A DNA stretch of 43,366 bases from Pirellulales bacterium. GTDB taxonomy: Bacteria > Planctomycetota > Planctomycetia > Pirellulales > Pirellulaceae. The notes under the pieces are model-generated. The model worked only from the letters and a program-made list of their open reading frames with translations. It did no database searches and had not been told where the DNA came from. The stretch is taken from positions 22,678 to 66,043 of the forward strand of contig JAKUOW010000006.1 in NCBI GenBank assembly GCA_022451045.1, in the 5' to 3' direction. Within the stretch, counting starts at the first letter, position 1. Every line of letters starts with the position of its first letter. Shown piece after piece: positions 7,011 through 14,148 of the stretch. The position numbers were made by a program, and so were the translations under genes.

Positions 7011-9014
7011 ATCCGTTAACACGATATATCGCGTCTTTCCGGCTCCGTCCGACCAAAGCGGACTATTTACATCGTAAGGAATCGCGCCATTTACAAGAGT
7101 ATGTGTTGAAACGTCGTCGAAGATCCCGGAATCGCTTAGCCGTTTTGGAAACGATTTTGAATAGTCCGGTTGGTCATTGGGAACAAGCGAGTGGATCGAA
7201 CCCCCGCCTTGATAGTCCAGAACAAGTATGTCGCCATCGGGATCTTCCACAAAATCAGCTATTGCCATTTGCGAGTCGGCGATCTCTTGATGATACGTTG
7301 CACGTTTTCCGTTGTGCCTACCGGCCCAGATCTTACCGGTTGAATAGTCACCGTAAATGTATGCGCCTCGGAGGGACGGATATTTATCACCTTGGTAGAC
7401 GATTCCACCGGTCATAGACCTCGCTTCCGAATGTGGGTGTTCAAACGCAGGCTTGGTGTGTGGGTCTGGTCCAAGCTGTCGTTCGAGATAGAAAGGATAA
7501 CTTCCTTCATAAACACTCCATCCCCAGTTTGCTCCACGCCTCACGAGATAGATTTGCTCCCACAAGTCCTGACCGTTGTTTCCGATCCAGATCTGACCGG
7601 TTTTGGCATCGGTCGTCATTCGCCACGGATTTCGCAACCCGTACGCATACGTTTCAGGAGCCGTTCCAGCGCGGCCTACAAATGGATTGTCTTGTGGAAT
7701 GACATAGCCTTTATCCTCCGGTGCACTATCAACATCCAACCGAAGTAGTTTGGCTAGTAAGTGATCAAGTTGTTGACCTGCCAGATTTGTATCTGAGTCC
7801 GTAGTTCCATCACCCGTCGTCACATACAACATGCCGTCATGGCCAAAAGTTACGGCAGCACCGTTATGACCGTTCGATGGCCACTCAACAATCAGTTTGT
7901 GGGAATCAGGATCGATCACACCATCCTTCACGGTATACCGGCGTACATGGCACTTCGAATCGGCTCCTGTTACGTCGTTGGTTCCGAAGAAGATCTGGCC
8001 GTTTTCTTCATAGTTCGGGTGGAAACAGAGGTTGTATGCGAGATCCTCCATTTTGAGCATTTCTGTTACTGCTCCGCTCTCTTTATCTACTCGTACGATT
8101 CTACATTTGCCGTCCGGGTTATCCTGGGTGATCGCAATAAATTCATCCGTACCCGGTTCAATGGCCAGGAACATCGGGGTACCGAGTTCAAAGTGCTCGT
8201 ATTTCGGTACGGCCTTGAACGCTGGAGGTGGCACGGGTGCACCAATTACTTTGCTGCCGGCCACATGAAACCGGCCTTGATGTTGAGCCGGACCGACAAA
8301 CTGAATGGTGCGATAGTCCTTACTGAAATGAAAATCGTGTTTGGTGAGCGGTGCGGAACTGGACAACTCAGGCTCAAGATCGGGCAGGTAATCATAGCGA
8401 CAAAGTGCAAACTTCCAAGTTTCATCGACAGCGGGACGACCACCAGTGTGCATCATGTCGCGCCACCGAATTCGACCTTCCACCTGCCATCCTTTGGAAT
8501 CCACCGTTGGCTTGGCCACAACTTCGTACTGAAATGTGTCTGCCCCCAATTGCTGCTTGAATAACTCGCCTTGATTCTCGCGATTAGGCCAGTAGATATC
8601 GAATGTCGTGCCAAGGGGATTTACCTGAAACTCGTAATAGCCCTGGTGCTCATCCGACGGACGAAAGAACAATTCAAATACATCTTCATGCCAAAGAAAA
8701 TCGTCGTGGTTCTTCAATGCGGCCACGAGTGCCGCATCTTCCATTTCTGCTGCAAAATATAGATAGTCAAGATCCCATGCCAGTTTGGCGACGGTTTGTG
8801 CTTTGGCCTTTTCGCCGTTTCCGCCTGGTACAAGAAACTCACCAACGGGTGATGAATCACTCCAAATGGATTCATCAATGATGCCATCCACTTTAACAGG
8901 GGTGATGGAGTATAAGCACTTATAAGGAGCCGGGGCGGCTTCTTCGCCGAAAGCATGCTGAGCAAAAACGGAAGCAAAAACGACCAATGTAATCGTACAA
9001 ACTGTTTGGATCAT
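7008..9014 (-). CDS. CBM9-like / glucose-sorbosone-dehydrogenase-like propeller protein, cut by amber codon
   Basis: The frame begins with a signal peptide (MIQTVCTITLVVFASVFAQHAFG). It continues with a family 9-like carbohydrate-binding/DOMON module (about residues 30-230; VDGIIDESIWSDSS, HEDVFELFFRP) and a six-bladed propeller of the glucose/sorbosone dehydrogenase type (about 250-590; GHNGAAVTFGHDGMLYVTTGDG, YAYGLRNPWRM, GANWGWSVYEG). After residue 600 it enters the SO_2930/HNE_0200-like domain, and stops within it at VLTD followed by TAG. The frame is open beyond the stop to 6069, which would give a 981-codon protein ending in a di-heme domain. Loss of the hemes would remove the electron acceptor part of what looks like an exported sugar-oxidising protein. 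TAG ends at least nine other genes here, so the codon is not reassigned. Confidence 0.8.
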   Translation of the reverse strand: MIQTVCTITLVVFASVFAQHAFGEEAAPAPYKCLYSITPVKVDGIIDESIWSDSSPVGEFLVPGGNGEKAKAQTVAKLAWDLDYLYFAAEMEDAALVAALKNHDDFLWHEDVFELFFRPSDEHQGYYEFQVNPLGTTFDIYWPNRENQGELFKQQLGADTFQYEVVAKPTVDSKGWQVEGRIRWRDMMHTGGRPAVDETWKFALCRYDYLPDLEPELSSSAPLTKHDFHFSKDYRTIQFVGPAQHQGRFHVAGSKVIGAPVPPPAFKAVPKYEHFELGTPMFLAIEPGTDEFIAITQDNPDGKCRIVRVDKESGAVTEMLKMEDLAYNLCFHPNYEENGQIFFGTNDVTGADSKCHVRRYTVKDGVIDPDSHKLIVEWPSNGHNGAAVTFGHDGMLYVTTGDGTTDSDTNLAGQQLDHLLAKLLRLDVDSAPEDKGYVIPQDNPFVGRAGTAPETYAYGLRNPWRMTTDAKTGQIWIGNNGQDLWEQIYLVRRGANWGWSVYEGSYPFYLERQLGPDPHTKPAFEHPHSEARSMTGGIVYQGDKYPSLRGAYIYGDYSTGKIWAGRHNGKRATYHQEIADSQMAIADFVEDPDGDILVLDYQGGGSIHSLVPNDQPDYSKSFPKRLSDSGIFDDVSTHTLVNGAIPYDVNSPLWSDGAGKTRYIVLTD

Positions 9015-9571
9015 CGTGGCTAGACTCGAGTTAGAAGCTGACTAGTTTCAAGCCCACATTGTACCATCAATCCAATCACCACTTTATCTGAGGCAACCAA
9101 GGGGCAATTCTTCACTCATATCACCTGTCAGGACGTGCCATAACCCGATCATCTAGATGATTGCGTATAACCCTTACAGGTTAAACCTCGCCCGGAAAAT
9201 ACATCCATTTCGATTTATGTAGATGCAACACTGGCTGGTCGATTAGCATTCGAATTAACTCACTTGAAGGCCGCACACGTACCGAACACAACTTTATTTA
9301 AGGTGTTTCAGAATATCCAGGCCCTTACAAATACATACGGATCCCGCAGCAGCTTGAAACTCAATACTACAAAACCACCACGTGTGATTGCCACGTTTCA
9401 CCTAAAAAACTCCGGTTATCTGTGTCTTTGCACATCAACAACGAATTTTTTTTTGATTCTTAATATTCTTTTTTTCGACTTGTTCCGAAAAACATAGTAC
9501 GCGGATACGAACGTACACGCGTTAAAAGGTTTAGCAGAATATTTCAGTGAAACACTCACACACTGAAACGG
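9015..9571. other. intergenic region between divergent genes
   Basis: About 550 bases with no convincing gene; the one 77-codon frame (9264-9497) has no family features or initiation signal. It must hold the promoters for the minus-strand propeller gene and the plus-strand porin. Visible structure: a perfect 14-base palindrome at 9148-9161, a short inverted repeat TAACC/GGTTA just after it, and runs of T at about 9445-9475 upstream of the porin. No -35/-10 pair is convincing. Confidence 0.6.
9148..9161. repeat. perfect 14-bp palindrome (ATCATCTAGATGAT)
   Basis: Self-complementary over its whole length with no spacer, lying in the gap between divergent genes, 134 bases from the minus-strand start. 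The size and position suit a dimeric repressor or activator site, but no regulator is identified. Confidence 0.4.
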
Positions 9572-9616
9572 ATGAAACGGATGAAACGGATGAAACGGAT
9601 GAAACGGATGAAACAG
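9563..9616 (+). repeat. 9-bp tandem repeat carrying successive start codons
   Basis: Six consecutive 9-base units: one CTGAAACGG, four ATGAAACGG and a final ATGAAACAG. They supply in-frame ATGs at 9572, 9581, 9590, 9599 and 9608, and code Met-Lys-Arg repeats before the porin signal peptide. Gain or loss of a unit keeps the frame. Confidence 0.9.
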
Positions 9617-10963
9617 GTTTCTAGTAGGCTAATTATCTGCGTAGGATTGTGCTTCGGATTACCACTTGCAGTCATTGGACAGCAACCGGCGGTCGCTGAT
9701 ATTCAAAGTCAATTAAACGAACAAGCGGCAGAAATTGCAGCACTACGTGAAGCGTTAGAGGGTAAGGTAGACAACGGAACGTCACGAAATTCAGTCAACC
9801 TGAATGGGCGTATTCATGCCGATTACTGGGGATTCCCGAATCATGATTCTGTTATCGACACCCTTGAATCAACAGGGTCTGGCGACATGGACGGGCCTCA
9901 AGACCGGATTGGCTTCCGACGTATGCGATTCGGTGTTAAGGGTGATATTGCACCGAATATGGGTTACAAAATCGAAATGGAATTCGCTGGTGGTAACAAT
10001 TCGGAATTTCGTGATGCCTACCTGAGCTGGAAAGGCCTTCCTGGGTTAAATACTCTCCAACTTGGTAACCAGAAACGTCCTTACGGTTTGGATCACTTAA
10101 ACAGTAGCCGTTACAACGTGTTCCTGGAACGTCCGTTTGTCATTGAATCATTCAATGCAGACTGTCGTCGCATGGGACTCGTTTCATACGGACTCTCCGA
10201 TGACCAGTCATACAACTGGCGATATGGCGTATACAACACCGAACTCATGCAGAATGACGGTCAACATATCAATGACCACGTTCAGCTTGAGTTCGCCGGC
10301 CGGCTTGCAAAAACCTTCCGTTACGAAGACGACGGGCGGGATTACAGTCACTGGGCTGTTTCAGCAACAACCGCTGCTGTAGATGGTGGTTCAAATGAAA
10401 CTCGCTTCCGTCATCGTGCAGAAGCTCGACACGCAGGCCGTTGGCTAAACACCGGTAGAGTGCCTGATGCGAATAACTATGAGCTTCTCGGACTCGAATA
10501 CGTTCGAAACATCGGACCCCTTCAAGTTGTGGCTGAATACCTAAATGTCTGGCTACACACTGATTCAGCACAAACGGCCAACTACCACGGTGGTTACGTC
10601 TACGCTGCATACTTCCTAACAGGCGATCACATGTCCTGGAGCCGTAAAAGCGGTACACTTGGACGCATCAAGCCTATCAACGAATTCATCAAAACCAATG
10701 ATGACGCTGAACAAGGCATGGGTGCATGGCAGATAGCTGTTCGCTGGTCATGGGCAGACTTCACTGAATCCAGCACGGTTGCAACTCAATCGAATCCGGA
10801 GGAGTTCGGTGTTCTTTCTGATGCGTTAACCGTTGGCTTGAACTGGTACTGGAATCAAAATGCACGAATGCAGTTCAACTGGAGCAACGGTGATATTGAA
10901 AACGCTGCCGGCGGCATTGGTCGCTACGATATCGTAGGTGCTCGATTCATGGTTGACTTCTAG
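9572..10963 (+). CDS. phosphate-selective porin O/P-like outer-membrane porin
   Basis: A 463-residue protein of the OprO/OprP type. After the leader it has a short coiled coil (DIQSQLNEQAAEIAALREALEGK), then beta-barrel sequence: FRRMRFGVKGDIAPNMGYKI, RDAYLSWKGLPGLNTLQLGNQKRPYGLDHL, FLERPFVIESF, and a C-terminal strand ending GARFMVDF with the terminal Phe usual in outer-membrane barrels. By family it is a trimeric channel for anions such as phosphate or pyrophosphate; the true solute is unknown. The start is ambiguous: MKQVSSRLIICVGLCFGLPLAVIG is a normal signal peptide from ATG 9608, while ATGs at 9572-9599 add one to four Met-Lys-Arg units. The widest frame is given. A strong terminator follows at 11011. 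Confidence 0.85.
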   Translation: MKRMKRMKRMKRMKQVSSRLIICVGLCFGLPLAVIGQQPAVADIQSQLNEQAAEIAALREALEGKVDNGTSRNSVNLNGRIHADYWGFPNHDSVIDTLESTGSGDMDGPQDRIGFRRMRFGVKGDIAPNMGYKIEMEFAGGNNSEFRDAYLSWKGLPGLNTLQLGNQKRPYGLDHLNSSRYNVFLERPFVIESFNADCRRMGLVSYGLSDDQSYNWRYGVYNTELMQNDGQHINDHVQLEFAGRLAKTFRYEDDGRDYSHWAVSATTAAVDGGSNETRFRHRAEARHAGRWLNTGRVPDANNYELLGLEYVRNIGPLQVVAEYLNVWLHTDSAQTANYHGGYVYAAYFLTGDHMSWSRKSGTLGRIKPINEFIKTNDDAEQGMGAWQIAVRWSWADFTESSTVATQSNPEEFGVLSDALTVGLNWYWNQNARMQFNWSNGDIENAAGGIGRYDIVGARFMVDF

Positions 10964-11010
10964 ACCAACGAGTCGCAAAGCTACAAATGCTCAAAAAGAA
11001 TGAGTATCCC

Positions 11011-11050
11011 AAACAGGGCTTTTGAAGTAACTCAAAAGCCCTGTTTTCTT
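11011..11050 (+). terminator. Rho-independent terminator after porin gene
   Basis: Bases 11011-11025 and 11032-11046 are perfect inverted complements (15 bp, core ACAGGGCTTTTGA) around the six-base loop AGTAAC, followed by a T-rich run. It lies 47 bases after the porin stop and is the clearest terminator in the window. The symmetric A and T runs mean it could also work on the opposite strand. Confidence 0.9.
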
Positions 11051-11176
11051 ATGCACTTCAATTTTTAAGTGGAACACTTAGCGACTTCTTAATCACATGC
11101 ATCTTCACTTCTTGTTCGCTGCCATTTACCCAATGATTTGTGAGCATTTTTTTCACAAACTCTTAACAATTCGCTA

Positions 11177-11206
11177 TTACAACGAAAACAATATAGTTGT
11201 TATAAA
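11177..11206 (+). promoter_or_regulatory. possible promoter for SulP gene
   Basis: TTACAA (11177-11182) and TATAAA (11201-11206) are separated by 18 bases, a fair match to a vegetative promoter. It would give a 5' leader of about 115 bases. The imperfect dyad AACAA-TATAG-TTGTT lies between the two boxes. Confidence 0.3.
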
Positions 11207-11327
11207 TATGTCTAATATCCTATGACTCACCCCTAGTTCCCACCTTGGCTTTTTGCTCCCTTTGATCGCTGGGCCATCTCTGCACAACAAAAGAACATAA
11301 TTAAATTTAGCTTCTTAAAAGAAAACC

Positions 11328-13052
11328 ATGAGCACGATTGACACTCAACAAGTTGATAATCCAAACAAATTCAAAGCTGACTTTCTGGCCGGTCTTGTCG
11401 TATTCCTAGTAGCACTGCCTCTCTGTTTGGGGATTGCAGTGGCATCTGGTGTACCACCCGCTGCTGGACTGCTAGCAGGCATTATTGGTGGCTTGGTAAT
11501 TGGCCCACTTAGTGGATCAAGCACAAGCGTAAGTGGCCCTGCAGCCGGTTTGGTCGCAATTGTTCTGGCTCAGGTCGACGCGCTTGAGGGATTTGACAAA
11601 TTTATAGTTGCAGTATTCCTTGCTGGGATAATGCAGCTCGCAATGGGATTAATGAAGGCCGGTTCACTCTCCGCTTTTTTTCCGGCAAGTGTGATTCGAG
11701 GACTTCTGGCAGCGATTGGTGTCATCCTGATTCTTAAGCAGATTCCGTACTTCTTTGGTACCGATCCAGACGCCTCATTCTTCGAAGAAAATTCGGAAAT
11801 GGCTCAAGGTTTTTTTGATAGTGGCCTCTTTCAACCGGGTGCGATGCTTATCAGTATTCTTTGTATTCTGGTACTTATTTATTGGAAGCGCATTGACTTC
11901 CTTAATAAATCATCATTTCCAGCTGCCCTGGCTGTTGTCGTCCTAGGAATCGTAATTCAATTCGGATTTCAGCAGGGTGGACTCGGGGAAAAATGGGAGA
12001 TCAAACCAGAACATAAAGTAGAAGTTCCCGTGCTCAACACCATGTCTGATCTTCTGGGTGACTGGCAAACTACAACAGATGCGAGTCCGAATGACACTGC
12101 AACATCAGGTATCGACGCTGCGGTTGCGACAGAAGGTACGACTGATTCAGATACAAGTGAGGACAGCGCAGCCGCGACACCCGAAAAGGATGGAAATGCA
12201 TCAACGGAATCTAAGTCATGGCTGACAAAGCCTGACTTTTCGGTACTGTCCAATTGGCGAGTCTATATAGCAGCTCTGACCATTGCAATTGTCGCGTCAC
12301 TTGAAACGCTGTTGAATCTCGAAGCTGTGGATAAGCTAGATCCAAAGAAACGCCCTTCGCCGGCAAACCGTGAATTATTGGCACAGGGAGCTGGTAACTG
12401 TGTTGCAGGGCTCGTCGGTGCTTTGCCGGTGACATCTGTTATCATACGCAGTTCTGTCAATATTCACTCCGGTGTGGAAACCAAGCGGTCTGCGATCATC
12501 CACGGAATATTCCTTGTTTGTGCCGTTATCATATTTGCCGGCCTTATGAATCAGATTCCGCTCGCATGCTTAGCAGCAATACTGATCATGACCGGATTCA
12601 AGCTGGCCAGCCCCAAGCTGTTTATCAGTCTGTGGAAACAGGGATACCAACAATTTGTGCCGTTTATTGTCACACTGCTAGCAATTGTCTTTACAGATCT
12701 GCTAGTTGGCGTAATAGTCGGCCTCGTTGTCGCTCTCATCTGCATACCGATCTTCAACTTTAAGAACGCTATCCAGCTGAAACAAGGTGAATCAAACGAA
12801 GACGATGTCATCCGTGTTGAACTGTCTGAAAAGGTCAGCTTCTTGTCCCGCCTGTCCATCAAGAAGACTTTTGATACATTCCAACCGAATTCCACAATCG
12901 TCATCGATGGATCAAAAAACTTGTTTATCGATCCTGATACGCTTGAGATGATTGATGACTATGCAAAACGCGTGGGGCCGGACAATCAAGTTAACGTATC
13001 CATCGAAGGCTTAGACATGTCACCACTGGAAATGGCTAGTGGCGGTCACTAG
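11328..13052 (+). CDS. SulP (SLC26-like) inorganic anion transporter with STAS domain
   Basis: A 574-residue inner-membrane transporter. The N-terminal half has the SulP landmarks FKADFLAGLVVFLVALPLCLG, GPLSGSSTSVSGPAAGL and several hydrophobic segments; SLETLLNLEAVDKLDPKKR and GNCVAGLVGALPVTSVIIRS are typical central motifs. The C-terminus (about residues 480-574; VELSEKVSFLSRLSIKKTF, STIVIDGSKNLFIDPDTLEM) is a STAS domain. The family moves sulfate, bicarbonate or related anions; members with this N-terminal type are often found beside carbonic anhydrase genes, but none is present here. A Ser/Thr/Ala/Asp-rich insert at about residues 240-290 breaks the membrane part and probably forms a long loop. 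The next genes are a molybdoenzyme operon, and the window has four sulfatases, so sulfate or another sulfur oxyanion is a reasonable but unproven substrate. Confidence 0.9.
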   Translation: MSTIDTQQVDNPNKFKADFLAGLVVFLVALPLCLGIAVASGVPPAAGLLAGIIGGLVIGPLSGSSTSVSGPAAGLVAIVLAQVDALEGFDKFIVAVFLAGIMQLAMGLMKAGSLSAFFPASVIRGLLAAIGVILILKQIPYFFGTDPDASFFEENSEMAQGFFDSGLFQPGAMLISILCILVLIYWKRIDFLNKSSFPAALAVVVLGIVIQFGFQQGGLGEKWEIKPEHKVEVPVLNTMSDLLGDWQTTTDASPNDTATSGIDAAVATEGTTDSDTSEDSAAATPEKDGNASTESKSWLTKPDFSVLSNWRVYIAALTIAIVASLETLLNLEAVDKLDPKKRPSPANRELLAQGAGNCVAGLVGALPVTSVIIRSSVNIHSGVETKRSAIIHGIFLVCAVIIFAGLMNQIPLACLAAILIMTGFKLASPKLFISLWKQGYQQFVPFIVTLLAIVFTDLLVGVIVGLVVALICIPIFNFKNAIQLKQGESNEDDVIRVELSEKVSFLSRLSIKKTFDTFQPNSTIVIDGSKNLFIDPDTLEMIDDYAKRVGPDNQVNVSIEGLDMSPLEMASGGH

Positions 13053-13194
13053 TGCATTCACAAAGAACCTCCCTCGGCGTGTGAACTACATGTCGTGGAG
13101 CAGAATTATTATACTAGCTAGCTGGATCGAGTAACCTCGTTCACCGGTAACCATATGACTTTTACCATTAGACAATTTCATCGCACCTGAGCTC

Positions 13195-13245
13195 CGGCTC
13201 AATAAAGCCGCCGGTCGGTGGCTATGCATTTCAGGTCAAGCCACC
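13195..13245 (+). promoter_or_regulatory. two hairpins in the leader of the molybdoenzyme operon
   Basis: A 5-bp stem CGGCT/AGCCG (13195-13199 with 13206-13210, loop CAATAA) is followed by a 7-bp stem GGTGGCT/AGCCACC (13217-13223 with 13239-13245). The second stem ends exactly at the base before the ATG at 13246 and would put the initiation region in paired RNA. A third weak stem (GGTAA/TTACC) lies at 13146-13166. Confidence 0.45.
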
Positions 13246-14148
13246 ATGACAGACACACCATCAGATAAACCAGCTGAAAACGCATCGGATCCCATCCGCA
13301 CCTCCGAATCTCAGGATCTCCCTCTGGCTGATTCATCGCGACGTGAATTTCTTAAGCAATCCTCCATAGCTGCGACCACGATCGGCATTAGCGGAGCAGC
13401 TCCAGCTAACACCGAATCACCACCTGACGATCAATTAAATCCGCTTTTCCAACCCGAGGAAATGTGGGCAGATCGCATGCAGGCACCAGACGACGGAAAA
13501 CGCTACGGTTGGTTCATCGATACACGCAGATGCTTTGGCTGCCATGGCTGCGAGGTCAGTTGCAAAGCTGAAAACGATGTGCCACTGGGCAATTTCATTC
13601 GACAAACCTTCTATAAGGATGTCGGTGAGTATCCGCAGGTTGCCCGCATGTTTATGCCCATGGCATGCCAGCACTGTGAAGACGCACCCTGCATTAAGGG
13701 CTGTCCATGCGGTGCTTTAAAGAAGGGAGCCGGTGGTAGTGTCGTCATCGACTATGACACTTGCTGTGGCCATGCAACCTGTGTCGATGTTTGCCCATAT
13801 GGCGCTATCTATATGGATCCGGTCGCTAACCAGGCCGTGAAGTGCCACAACTGTTACCACCGCATAGAAGACGATATGGAACCCGCATGTGCAAATACGT
13901 GCCCTGCGGATGCCATCTACTTTGGAGATCTAAACGACGAAAACTCCAAGGTATCCAAAGCTCTGAAAGAAGCTGAAGCACAAGAGCTACCTATAACGCA
14001 GCTAAGGCCGGAAAAACAAACAAGCCCTCGAATGTGGTTTGCAGGCGACGCCCCTATTGAAATCGAAGAACGCATTCCGGTTGAGGGCGAATCCTACAGT
14101 ACTGAAGCCTACAACATTTACAACTGGAAAGAAGGAGAGCAAAAGTGA
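13246..14148 (+). CDS. Tat-exported four-cluster Fe-S subunit (DmsB/PsrB/NrfC-like)
   Basis: A 300-residue electron-transfer subunit for the molybdoenzyme encoded next. A Tat leader (SSRREFLKQSS, residues 31-40) lies after an unusually long polar N-terminus. Cluster-binding cysteines: C96/C99/C102/C106; C141/C144/C149/C153; C173/(H176)/C179/C183; C200/C203/C215/C219. The third motif reads CCGHATCVDVCP, where the family norm is CxGCxxCxxxCP, so the second Cys is replaced by His 176, with an extra Cys 174 beside the first ligand. The same position is Trp in nitrate reductase NarH, which holds a [3Fe-4S] cluster. The stop overlaps the start of the next gene, indicating translational coupling. 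Own leader plus Tat on the partner suggests the complex works outside the cytoplasm. Confidence 0.9.
   Translation: MTDTPSDKPAENASDPIRTSESQDLPLADSSRREFLKQSSIAATTIGISGAAPANTESPPDDQLNPLFQPEEMWADRMQAPDDGKRYGWFIDTRRCFGCHGCEVSCKAENDVPLGNFIRQTFYKDVGEYPQVARMFMPMACQHCEDAPCIKGCPCGALKKGAGGSVVIDYDTCCGHATCVDVCPYGAIYMDPVANQAVKCHNCYHRIEDDMEPACANTCPADAIYFGDLNDENSKVSKALKEAEAQELPITQLRPEKQTSPRMWFAGDAPIEIEERIPVEGESYSTEAYNIYNWKEGEQK
14132..14147 (+). promoter_or_regulatory. Shine-Dalgarno that fixes the GTG start of the molybdoenzyme
   Basis: AAGGAG at 14132-14137 lies 7 bases before GTG 14145, inside the end of the upstream gene. It is one of the few clear ribosome binding sites in the window and supports the GTG start, which overlaps the TGA of the Fe-S gene as GTGA. 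Confidence 0.7.

Larger units (their letters stand above)
10964..11327. other. intergenic region between porin and SulP gene
   Basis: The first part holds the porin terminator. The rest is AT-rich and holds no gene. A possible promoter for the transporter lies at about 11177-11206. No other structure is convincing. Confidence 0.6.

Noticed and set aside
7839-8564. A 241-codon plus-strand open frame
   Set aside because: It lies antisense to the propeller gene, whose domains are clearly recognisable, and its translation has no family features or signal.
9125-9143. A Pho-box-like stretch (CTGTCAGGACGTGCCAT) upstream of the phosphate-type porin
   Set aside because: The second half matches poorly, the spacing is one base short, and it is more than 400 bases from the porin start.
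9264-9497. A 77-codon plus-strand frame in the divergent gap
   Set aside because: No ribosome binding site, Phe/Ser/Thr-rich end that reflects the T runs, and no similarity to a known protein family.
13053-13245. A Moco or tungsten cofactor riboswitch before the molybdoenzyme operon
   Set aside because: Only short local stems are visible; the multi-stem Moco aptamer arrangement cannot be recognised, so only the hairpins are reported.
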